Shown here in pieces: positions 1 through 6,197 of a stretch of DNA of 8,561 bases. Position 1 is the stretch's first letter; each line of letters starts with the position of its first letter. Origin of the DNA: Balneolales bacterium (GTDB lineage Bacteria; Bacteroidota; Rhodothermia; Balneolales; Natronogracilivirgulaceae); the NCBI GenBank assembly GCA_007127665.1, contig SKYY01000045.1, positions 1 through 8,561 on the forward strand, given 5' to 3'. A program made the position numbers and the translations under genes. Under the pieces are notes generated by a model. That model was not told the origin of the DNA. It did not search any database and saw only the letters and a program-made list of their open reading frames with translations.

Positions 1-715
1 CCCGGACCACCCCCACGGCAATCTCATGATGCGGACGCTTTTTGGCGGGTGATTTATAGGGATATTTGCCGGTTTCACCGTTTCTGTGCGCATGGCAGCG
101 AAGCTGAAACGGGCAGGATGAGCAGGAGGGGCTTTTTGGGGTGCAAACCGTGGCGCCCAGTTCCATCATGGCCTGGTTGAAATCGCCCGGGGAGGAACGG
201 TCCAGAAGTGCCGCTGCATGCCGTTCGATCTCTTTTTGCGTCAGGGATAGCCGCACATCTTCCCTGATGCCGTAAAGCCGGCTGATGACACGGATCACAT
301 TGCCGTCCACAACAGGGTGTGGCTCCCCGAAGGCGATGCTCATAATGGCGGCGGCGGTGTAGGGGCCGATCCCCTGCAGGGAAATAACCTCATCATAGGT
401 ATCTGGAAACCGCCCGTTATGCATTTCAACAATCTGTTTGGCGGCTTTGTGCATATTTCGTGCGCGTGAATAATATCCAAGGCCTTCCCAGAGCCGCAGC
501 ACTTCATCAAGGTCGGACCGGGCCAGTGATGTGACATCCGGATAGCGTTCGGTGAACCGTTCGTAATAGGGCAGGGCCTGATCCACCCGGGTCTGCTGCA
601 ACATGATCTCCGAGATCCAGATGCGGTACGGATCGCGGGTGCGGCGCCATGGCAGATCGCGCTTTATGCGCCGGTACCAGTCCAGCAGCTGTTTGCGGTC
701 AGCGTCACTCGCCAC
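1..715 (-). CDS. mutY: A/G-specific adenine DNA glycosylase MutY (C-terminus cut by window edge)
   Basis: MutY removes adenine mispaired with 8-oxoguanine or guanine in base excision repair. 238 residues are visible. The helix-hairpin-helix glycosylase domain carries the catalytic Glu36 in SEIMLQQTRV, the hairpin motif LQGIGPYTAAAI (113-124) and the catalytic Asp137 in PVVDGNVIRV. These match E37 and D138 of the E. coli enzyme. A 4Fe-4S loop follows with Cys191, Cys198, Cys201 and Cys207, in the exact C-x6-C-x2-C-x5-C spacing of MutY/Nth proteins. The window ends just after residue 228, where the C-terminal NUDIX-like 8-oxoG recognition domain should begin; MutY is usually about 350 residues. 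The start is a GTG (713-715). An in-frame TGA lies two codons upstream and no ATG precedes the catalytic motif, so it is the only good choice. It overlaps the end of the upstream gene by 11 bp, which suggests translational coupling. The family is certain. Confidence 0.96.
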   Translation of the reverse strand, partial: MASDADRKQLLDWYRRIKRDLPWRRTRDPYRIWISEIMLQQTRVDQALPYYERFTERYPDVTSLARSDLDEVLRLWEGLGYYSRARNMHKAAKQIVEMHNGRFPDTYDEVISLQGIGPYTAAAIMSIAFGEPHPVVDGNVIRVISRLYGIREDVRLSLTQKEIERHAAALLDRSSPGDFNQAMMELGATVCTPKSPSCSSCPFQLRCHAHRNGETGKYPYKSPAKKRPHHEIAVGVVR

Positions 716-2333
716 GGCTCAAGTCAATTACCTGAACGGCTACATTCATGGAGGATGCGGCGCCGAACTGATCGGTGGCTATGACCTGGAATTCGTGTTC
801 GCCGGTCTGGCGACGCGTCGGGGTCCAGCGGAACCGACCGCTCTGTTCGTCAAGAGTGGCGCCATCGGGCAGATCCACGCCGATGTATCGGATCAGGCTG
901 GCGTCACTGCCATCGGGATCGGTGGCCCGGATTGGAATGCTGAATTCTTCATCCACTGGAATGGAAAGGGGGCGGACATGTGAAAAACGCGGTGGAGTGT
1001 TAAACGGGCGAACCGTTACGGTGAACGAGGTGCTGTCGGTCTGTCCATCCTGCGAGCTGGCTATGAGGGATATTTCGTGTGTGCCGATGTCCGACGAAGA
1101 TGGCTGCCAGTAAAGTCCGTTGCCACGGATCCGTATGGCATCAACCCGCGATCGCTGCTGGAATGATACCGTGCTGATGTCGTGACTGCTGTCAAGTGAG
1201 AGTGACATGAGCAGGGGGCGGGGATAGGGAATAATCTGATTTTCGATATCTGAAATTCGCAGTGGCCCTTCGCCTGGGCTTCCGGGTTGCGTGACCGATG
1301 GAGTGTCAGGGTCAACGGTTCCCGGGTCCGGTCGCATGGTGGCAATGTGGGCCGCATCCACCCATCTGGCAAGCTGTCGGTATTCGCTGATCCACAACTG
1401 GTCTTTGAAAACGGTAATGTGGTTTCCGGCGGATGGATCTTCACGGAAAAGGGTGGGACGCAGACCCTGACGGGCAATCCAGATGCGGCTGCTCTCACCG
1501 CGGATCAGGTAATTATCGTTCCAGTGCTTCAGGTCCCTGACCGACTCGCTGATGCGGAACAGTTCATCGGAGCGGCCGTCGGACCGGATGCGGTATACGG
1601 CACCATTGTCGGTGGTCATGTAGAGACGGTTCCCCGGCGAATGCAATTGTGATGCGCCCCGGGGCAGCTGGAAATTGCCGCTTTGCGTAAGTGATCCGTT
1701 GTCAAGTTCAAAAACGAAAAGCCGGGCCTGGTCGTCGAGGGCGAAAAGCTGGCTTGTGATACGCGCAAGAGAGAGAAAAGGCCTGTTGTGCGAAAAAACG
1801 GATTCAGGGTTCTGATCCACTGTTTCGGGTGTTTCCAATGAAATCCGGAGCAGGCCGGTTTCTCCGTCGGCCAGGAAAAGGTAGTTGCCAAGCCGGACCA
1901 TATCGCGCGGGTCATGGTCAAGTCGGGTGGATGAGTATACGCCAAGCACAGATGTTGGTTCGATAATGGTAAGCCTGCCGTCGCGGCCGAACAAATAGGA
2001 AAACCGGATGTCTGTTAGCAGACGGTCTCCGCGGTTTGCAAGTCCGGAAGAGGAGTAAAGCCATTGTGGTTCCTCTGTTCCGGTCCGGAATACGACAAGC
2101 CCTTCACGGTCCGAAAGCACGTACATATGGGCTTCACTGCTTGTGATGGCTTTGATATCCGGGATTTCCATAAGCGACTCATGGCTGCGCACGGGCTGGG
2201 GCCTGGTCTCGGCATGTGTCGGGAATGTTTTCAGAATGAGTATCAGCAGCAGGCAGGTCAGCATGAGACTGGCCGGACGGGGTCTGAGTCGGAGGGTCAC
2301 GAACCGTTCCGGTACCTGATCATTGGAATCCAT
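705..2333 (-). CDS. Secreted protein with seven propeller-like repeats and two Ig/cadherin-like domains
   Basis: I do not recognise a named gene. With the ATG at 2333 the product is 542 residues. A signal peptide is visible: arginine-rich n-region, hydrophobic core about 23-34, and a THA/E cleavage site after Ala41. Residues 60-330 contain about seven degenerate repeats of 35-45 residues, each with a pattern like 'hhYhhDxxGLhhF' (for example MYVLSDREGLVVF, LFALDDQARLFVF, LYMTTDNGAVYRI). This suggests a seven-bladed beta-propeller of the LVIVP type. A Pro/Asp/Gly-rich linker (334-356) leads to a weak Ig-like domain (360-442) and a clear He_PIG/cadherin-like domain (448-538) with ATDPDG, LPDGATLD, FRWTP and VIATDQFG. 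It probably acts in the periplasm or on the surface, in binding; no catalytic motif is seen. The start is uncertain: in-frame ATGs at 2408 and 2369 would give over-long n-regions, and a GTG at 2300 gives a shorter one. No Shine-Dalgarno site decides. No type IX sorting tail is evident. Confidence 0.85.
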   Translation of the reverse strand: MDSNDQVPERFVTLRLRPRPASLMLTCLLLILILKTFPTHAETRPQPVRSHESLMEIPDIKAITSSEAHMYVLSDREGLVVFRTGTEEPQWLYSSSGLANRGDRLLTDIRFSYLFGRDGRLTIIEPTSVLGVYSSTRLDHDPRDMVRLGNYLFLADGETGLLRISLETPETVDQNPESVFSHNRPFLSLARITSQLFALDDQARLFVFELDNGSLTQSGNFQLPRGASQLHSPGNRLYMTTDNGAVYRIRSDGRSDELFRISESVRDLKHWNDNYLIRGESSRIWIARQGLRPTLFREDPSAGNHITVFKDQLWISEYRQLARWVDAAHIATMRPDPGTVDPDTPSVTQPGSPGEGPLRISDIENQIIPYPRPLLMSLSLDSSHDISTVSFQQRSRVDAIRIRGNGLYWQPSSSDIGTHEISLIASSQDGQTDSTSFTVTVRPFNTPPRFSHVRPLSIPVDEEFSIPIRATDPDGSDASLIRYIGVDLPDGATLDEQSGRFRWTPTRRQTGEHEFQVIATDQFGAASSMNVAVQVIDLSRGE

Positions 2334-2380
2334 GCGAGTTGGAAGTAGTAAGTTTGCTTTCAAATACATACGGTAATTTC

Positions 2381-3352
2381 TTAGAGCCAATGGTGTTTCT
2401 TGTACCATTGAATGGTTTCGTCAAGCCCTTTTGCGAGATCTGTGTTTTGTCTGAAGCCCAGCCTGGTTTTGGCTTTTTCCACCGAGCAGGTCCATTGCAT
2501 ACCCAGTTCCCGGGCCTTGTCCCGGTTTATAACGGGGTAGCGGCCGATTAATGATGCAGCTGTTTCAGCAATATTTCCGACAACTTCGACAAGGCGCGGT
2601 GAGACTTTTACAGCATACAGTTTCTTTCCGAACACTTCAGAAGTAGCCTGACGGATCTGTTCCCAGGTATACAGCTCTTCGCTGGAGATGAAATAGGTTT
2701 CGATACCGGGCTTTTTCTCTTCAGCGGCAAGCAGGATCCCATCCACAAGATCCCGTACATGGATAAGTGAAACGCGGGAATCACGGCCATCATCAATGAT
2801 CGGGAAGAGCCGCCAGGAAGCCATCTGAAAGACACTGAATATCTGCTCTTCCCTGGGTCCGTAAACGGCAGGCGGACGGATGATCGTGACGGATATGGAG
2901 TCATCGGCAACATCGGCGATCATCTCTTCCATTCTTTTTTTTGACTCGCCGTAGCCGGTTACCGGCATGAGCGGGTCTTCTTCGGTCACGGGATGGCTGA
3001 AACTGGGTCCGCTTGCAGCAAGGGAAGAGAGCACGACAAGTTTCGGTATGCCCAGTTTCATGGCGAGACGCAGGATGTTTTCCGTGGCGGCCACGTTGGC
3101 CTGGTCAAAGATTTTCCGGGAGGGTGCCTTAACAACCCCGGCAATGTGGTAGACTACATCGACATCATCCATTCCTTCCCTCAGTGCGGTCAGGTCGTGC
3201 AGATGACCTTTCACCCGCACAATATCCTTATCCTGAAGCCATTTATCATTGGCCCTGACCAGGCAGCGTATTTCGTCATTCTGGTTTTTCAGCAGGCGGT
3301 CGACAAGATGGCTTCCGATGAATCCGGTCCCACCAGTTACAAAAGCTTTCAT
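2381..3352 (-). CDS. Extended SDR, NAD-dependent epimerase/dehydratase family; candidate ketosphinganine/ceramide reductase
   Basis: This is a 323-residue extended short-chain dehydrogenase. The Rossmann fold starts at once with TGGTGFIGS (6-14), the dinucleotide-binding glycine motif. DLTALREGMDDVDVVYHIAG (53-72) is the usual adenine-pocket strand. SSLAASGP (109-116) gives the catalytic serine region and YGESK (Tyr134, Lys138) the catalytic pair. RPPAVYGP and the HVRDLVDGI segment are typical of the dihydroflavonol-reductase/epimerase branch. Family membership is firm but substrate is not. The nearby spt and GNAT-fold genes make it a candidate for the reductase that removes the 3-keto group in ceramide synthesis; CerR of Caulobacter is also an epimerase-like SDR. 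Nucleotide-sugar or terpenoid/sterol-type substrates remain possible. It is divergent from the glycosyltransferase and is probably the first gene of the minus-strand unit, with the secreted protein starting about 47 bp after its stop. AAGGAAAG lies about 14 nt before the ATG, rather far for a ribosome site. Confidence 0.93.
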   Translation of the reverse strand: MKAFVTGGTGFIGSHLVDRLLKNQNDEIRCLVRANDKWLQDKDIVRVKGHLHDLTALREGMDDVDVVYHIAGVVKAPSRKIFDQANVAATENILRLAMKLGIPKLVVLSSLAASGPSFSHPVTEEDPLMPVTGYGESKKRMEEMIADVADDSISVTIIRPPAVYGPREEQIFSVFQMASWRLFPIIDDGRDSRVSLIHVRDLVDGILLAAEEKKPGIETYFISSEELYTWEQIRQATSEVFGKKLYAVKVSPRLVEVVGNIAETAASLIGRYPVINRDKARELGMQWTCSVEKAKTRLGFRQNTDLAKGLDETIQWYKKHHWL

Positions 3353-3524
3353 AGAAATTTAGTATACTTTCCTTAATTTAGAAAAATGTATGGAGTCTGG
3401 CTCAGGTGATTCCGGCAAAGCGAGAATGGTCGTGTCGGATGCGATCGGAACTGATTGGAATATATCGCGATCCTGACAGGGAATAAAGCAATGAACGTAT
3501 AAATCGTCCTTATTTGTGCTTGCC
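3353..3524. promoter_or_regulatory. Divergent intergenic region between the SDR and the glycosyltransferase
   Basis: This 172-bp stretch separates two outward-reading genes, so it should hold a promoter for each. I could not place a convincing -10/-35 pair or a Bacteroidetes-type TAnnTTTG box on either strand. Near the SDR start the minus strand reads TATACT, but without a -35 partner at the right spacing. It contains GTGATTCC (3406-3413) and TGATTGGAAT (3452-3461); the latter recurs upstream of spt. A tiny ATG-AAC-GTA-TAA open frame at 3491-3502 is probably chance. Confidence 0.45.
3452..3461. promoter_or_regulatory. Possible shared operator, copy 1 (TGATTGGAAT)
   Basis: The decamer TGATTGGAAT lies 64 bp before the likely glycosyltransferase ATG and is repeated exactly upstream of spt at 4835-4844. 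Nearby GTGATTCC (3406-3413) is the reverse complement of GGAATCAC at the second copy. A shared regulator is possible. The match is short and could be chance. Confidence 0.22.
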
Positions 3525-4676
3525 ATGCGGAAGCCCCGAATTGCTCTTTTTACAGGAAATTATAACCACATTCGGGATGGTGTGTCCAATACACTGAACC
3601 GGCTGGTGGCATATCTGGGCAGGCACGGCTTCGATATACTTGTTTTCGGTCCATGGTCGCCGAACCCGGCAATGCCGCATGAAGGAAACTATGTTCCGGT
3701 TTACGCAATTGCCTCACCAGGTCGTCCCGAGTACAGGATCTCCATGGGGTTTCCTTCGGCTGAAAAACAGAAACTGCGTGATTTTGATCCCGACCTGATC
3801 CACATCGCCACCCCGGATTTGCTGGGCTTCCGTGCCTTGCGGTATGCGATGAAAAACGATATCCCGGTGGTATCTTCATACCATACACATTTCTCCAGCT
3901 ATCTCAAGTACTATCGTCTCGGGTTATTAGAGAAGCCTCTTTGGGCATATCTTCGCTGGTTTTACAGGAATTGTGAGCATCTTTATGTGCCATCGCCTAC
4001 CACCATGCATGAGCTTCGAAGAGAAAAGGTGGAATGTGAGCTCAAGCTGTGGTCCCGTGGTGTTGATACCAATCTGTTCAACCCGGGCCAACGGGATCCG
4101 GTTTGGCGCCGATCCCTCGGGTTTGCGGATGATGATATTGTGATCGTTTTTGTCTCCCGCCTGGTTTGGGAGAAAAATCTGAATATGGTTACCGGCATTT
4201 TCCGAAAAATTGCTGGTATGACATCTTCTGTCAGAACACTTGTAGTCGGTGACGGTCCGGCCCGAAAAAAACTCGCCAAAAGTCTCCCTGATACCGTTTT
4301 TACCGGTTATCTTACCGGTCGGGAACTTGCCAGGGCCTATGCCAGCAGTGATATCTTCTTTTTTCCTTCGGACACGGAAACCTTTGGTAATGTGACTCTG
4401 GAGGCGATGTCCTCCGGGCTTCCGTCTGTAGTTGCCCGGGCTGTCGGCAATATTTCACTGGTGGATGAGGGGAAAACCGGTTACCTGGCGGGAGCCAACG
4501 ATGAAGATCGCTTTACAAAATGTCTCCTGGAGATTATTGAAAACAGCGAACTAAGGGTGAAAATGGCTGACTTGTCGCGCAAAAAAGCGCAGACCTACGA
4601 GTGGGACCGGATGCTTGACCAGCTTGTCAGGTATTACAACGAAATATTGACCTTCAACAATCATCAGGGCGGCTGA
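3525..4676 (+). CDS. GT4-family glycosyltransferase, probably lipid-modifying
   Basis: This is a 383-residue GT-B fold retaining glycosyltransferase. The N-terminal acceptor domain opens with IALFTGNYNHIRDGVSNTL (6-24), with the glycine loop near Asp18-Gly19, and carries the SYHTHF motif (118-123). The C-terminal nucleotide-sugar domain has SRLVWEKNL (211-219, the usual G/S-R-x3-E-K-N phosphate-binding motif), LVVGDGP (239-245), FTGYLTGRELARAYASSD and the E-x7-E motif ETFGNVTLE (Glu285, Glu293). The overall pattern resembles sulfoquinovosyltransferase SqdX/SQD2 and PimB-like enzymes, which glycosylate lipids at the inner membrane. The sugar donor cannot be read from sequence. Its position before spt suggests a ceramide or diacylglycerol acceptor (inference). 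I chose the ATG at 3525; an in-frame GTG at 3516 would add MLA. Neither has a Shine-Dalgarno site. No strong terminator follows. Confidence 0.95.
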   Translation: MRKPRIALFTGNYNHIRDGVSNTLNRLVAYLGRHGFDILVFGPWSPNPAMPHEGNYVPVYAIASPGRPEYRISMGFPSAEKQKLRDFDPDLIHIATPDLLGFRALRYAMKNDIPVVSSYHTHFSSYLKYYRLGLLEKPLWAYLRWFYRNCEHLYVPSPTTMHELRREKVECELKLWSRGVDTNLFNPGQRDPVWRRSLGFADDDIVIVFVSRLVWEKNLNMVTGIFRKIAGMTSSVRTLVVGDGPARKKLAKSLPDTVFTGYLTGRELARAYASSDIFFFPSDTETFGNVTLEAMSSGLPSVVARAVGNISLVDEGKTGYLAGANDEDRFTKCLLEIIENSELRVKMADLSRKKAQTYEWDRMLDQLVRYYNEILTFNNHQGG

Positions 4677-4704
4677 CTGTCCCGATCACCCCCATTTTTC
4701 CTGA

Positions 4705-4723
4705 AAACAGGTCATAAACAGGT
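4705..4723. repeat. Direct repeat AAACAGGT, 11-bp period
   Basis: AAACAGGT occurs at 4705-4712 and again at 4716-4723, one helical turn apart, just after the glycosyltransferase stop. The spacing would suit cooperative protein binding on one DNA face, but the distance to spt (over 220 bp) makes a direct role uncertain. Confidence 0.3.
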
Positions 4724-4834
4724 TAAAAAAGGATTATCAACGGTTTTTCTTTTTTTTGGAAAAGATTAAATAAAAAATACCTTAAATCGTTGAATATTGT
4801 CTTTGTGACTGCGCAGGGAACGATAAAGGTAAAA

Positions 4835-4846
4835 TGATTGGAATCA
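4835..4846. promoter_or_regulatory. Possible shared operator, copy 2 (TGATT-GG-AATCA)
   Basis: This is a perfect 5-bp inverted repeat around a GG centre. Its first ten bases are identical to 3452-3461 upstream of the glycosyltransferase. It sits about 105 bp before the spt start. It could be an operator shared by both transcription units; the evidence is sequence repetition only. Confidence 0.27.
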
Positions 4847-4898
4847 CTGCACAACAATAACATAGTGGTCGTTATACCAGAAAAAATTGTGCAATATC

Positions 4899-4910
4899 AC
4901 CAATATTGGT
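4899..4910. promoter_or_regulatory. Perfect 12-bp palindrome upstream of spt, possible operator
   Basis: ACCAATATTGGT is self-complementary over all 12 bases. After one mismatched pair, two further flanking pairs (4896-4897 with 4912-4913) extend the symmetry. It lies 41 bp before the spt ATG. TTGTGC (4887-4892) and TATTTT (4911-4916) flank it at 18-bp spacing, a poor match to a sigma-70 promoter, which would place the palindrome in the spacer. Confidence 0.35.
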
Positions 4911-4951
4911 TATTTTTAGTGCTTTACCAAGCCAAACAGCGTACGATCTAA

Positions 4952-6193
4952 ATGGCCCAATCCGACCAGAAAATCAAACCAGCCGACATCTTTGCCAAGG
5001 CATATCAGTTTACGGCAGCTGATGATGTGAAAAAGCAGGGTCTGTATCCCTATTTCAAACCACTGACGGATACGGACGGGAATGTTGTGGTTATTGAAGG
5101 AAAAGAGGTCATCATGGCCGGTTCCAACAATTATCTCGGATTGACAAATGATGTCAGGCTGATGGAAGCGGCGCAAAATGCGATTACCAAATACGGTACA
5201 GGGTGCACCGGCTCACGATATCTCAACGGAACACTAGACCTGCACCTCGATCTGGAAGAGAAGCTTGCCGCTTTCATGCGCAAGGACAATTGTGTTCTGT
5301 TCAGCACCGGTTACCAGACCAATGAAGGGGCCATCCAGACCATTGCCGGCCGAAACGATATTATCTTCTCCGACAAGGATAATCACGCCTGTATCGTGAC
5401 AGGTACGCTGCTTTCCAATGGTCGTACGGTACGGTATTACCACAACGACATGGAGCATCTGCGAAAGCTCCTGGAGCGGGAAAATGACACCACCGGCAAA
5501 ATCATTGTCAGTGACGGTGTGTTTTCCATGTCCGGTTCCCTGGCCAATATTCCGGAACTCGTTTCACTCTCGAAAGAGTTCAACACCAGGCTCTATCTCG
5601 ATGATGCGCATGCCATCGGAGTGCTTGGCGATGGCGGCCGCGGTTCAGCATCGGCTTTTGGTCTTCTGGACGAAGTGGATCTCGTCAGTGGTACGTTTTC
5701 CAAATCCTTTGCATCGCTCGGCGGATTCCTCGTCGGAGATCGCGAGGTAATCGAATACATACGGCATCACTCTCCCGCTCACATCTTCAGTGCCTCCATG
5801 CCACCGGCTAATGTGGCCACCGTCCTGAAGGCCCTTGAAATACTTCAGGATGAGACCTGGCGCCTGGAACGGCTTGAAGAGATATCCAATTACATGCGAA
5901 AGGGCCTCGAAGATCTTGGCTTCAACATCTGGACAAGCCAGTCGCCCATCATTCCGGTTGTTATCGGTGATCTGATGGATTGCCTCAGGTTCTGGCGCGA
6001 TCTGTTTGAAGAAGGCGTCTATGCCAATGCTGTGGTTCCCCCGGCTGTGCCTCGCGGACAATCACTGCTCCGCACCAGCTACATGGCCACTCACACCAAC
6101 GAGCAGCTGGACAGTATCCTGGATGCTTTCCGGAAAGTGGGTATCCGCCGGGGCATCATCGACAAAAACGGCCATTCTCTTCTAAAGGTCTGA
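4952..6193 (+). CDS. spt: Serine palmitoyltransferase (alpha-oxoamine synthase family)
   Basis: SPT is a PLP-dependent enzyme that condenses L-serine with a long-chain acyl thioester to 3-ketosphinganine, the first committed step of sphingolipid synthesis. The product is 413 residues, close to the usual cytosolic bacterial form of about 400. Visible features are GLYPYFKPL (30-38) at the N-terminus, SNNYLGLT (58-65), TGSRYLNGTLDLH (86-98), His145 in DKDNHACI (ring-stacking on PLP), Asp217 and His220 in DDAH (cofactor contacts), and the Schiff-base Lys251 in GTFSKSFASLGGF (247-259). That last motif fits SPT rather than 2-amino-3-ketobutyrate CoA ligase or BioF. SPIIPVVIGD (331-340) and RTSYMATHT (374-382) complete the family pattern. 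The ATG is immediately preceded by an in-frame TAA, so no extension is possible; no Shine-Dalgarno site is seen. The GNAT-fold gene follows after 4 bp, indicating an operon. Confidence 0.95.
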   Translation: MAQSDQKIKPADIFAKAYQFTAADDVKKQGLYPYFKPLTDTDGNVVVIEGKEVIMAGSNNYLGLTNDVRLMEAAQNAITKYGTGCTGSRYLNGTLDLHLDLEEKLAAFMRKDNCVLFSTGYQTNEGAIQTIAGRNDIIFSDKDNHACIVTGTLLSNGRTVRYYHNDMEHLRKLLERENDTTGKIIVSDGVFSMSGSLANIPELVSLSKEFNTRLYLDDAHAIGVLGDGGRGSASAFGLLDEVDLVSGTFSKSFASLGGFLVGDREVIEYIRHHSPAHIFSASMPPANVATVLKALEILQDETWRLERLEEISNYMRKGLEDLGFNIWTSQSPIIPVVIGDLMDCLRFWRDLFEEGVYANAVVPPAVPRGQSLLRTSYMATHTNEQLDSILDAFRKVGIRRGIIDKNGHSLLKV

Positions 6194-6197
6194 TTTC

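Larger units (their letters stand above)
4677..4951. other. AT-rich intergenic region upstream of spt
   Basis: This 275-bp gap holds no plausible gene. It contains a weak CCTG-AAAA-CAGG inverted repeat (4700-4711) without a following T-run, a direct repeat of AAACAGGT, a T-rich tract (4744-4757), the TGATTGGAATCA inverted repeat (4835-4846) and a perfect 12-bp palindrome (4899-4910). The promoter of the spt operon most likely lies here, but no confident core promoter could be assigned. Confidence 0.5.

Noticed and set aside
603..1652. Plus-strand open frames opposite mutY and the secreted protein
   Set aside because: They overlap each other and lie antisense to genes with clear domain motifs; their translations show no recognisable family pattern.
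2334..2408. Longer N-terminus for the secreted protein, starting at 2408 or 2369
   Set aside because: It would place 34-47 residues before the hydrophobic core of the signal peptide, and the 2408 start overlaps the SDR gene by 28 bp.
3516..3524. Glycosyltransferase start at GTG 3516
   Set aside because: It adds only three residues, has no ribosome site, and the ATG at 3525 leads directly into the conserved first strand.
4700..4758. Intrinsic terminator after the glycosyltransferase
   Set aside because: CCTG-AAAA-CAGG has only a 4-bp stem and no adjacent T-run; the T-rich tract at 4744-4757 has only an A/T-pair stem before it.
4952..6193. 2-amino-3-ketobutyrate CoA ligase (Kbl) or BioF as the identity of the oxoamine synthase
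   Set aside because: The PLP-lysine motif GTFSKSFASLGGF, the N-terminal GLYPYFKPL and the SPIIPVVI/RTSYMATHT segments fit bacterial SPT better, and the gene is followed by a GNAT-fold gene, not by biotin or threonine-degradation genes.
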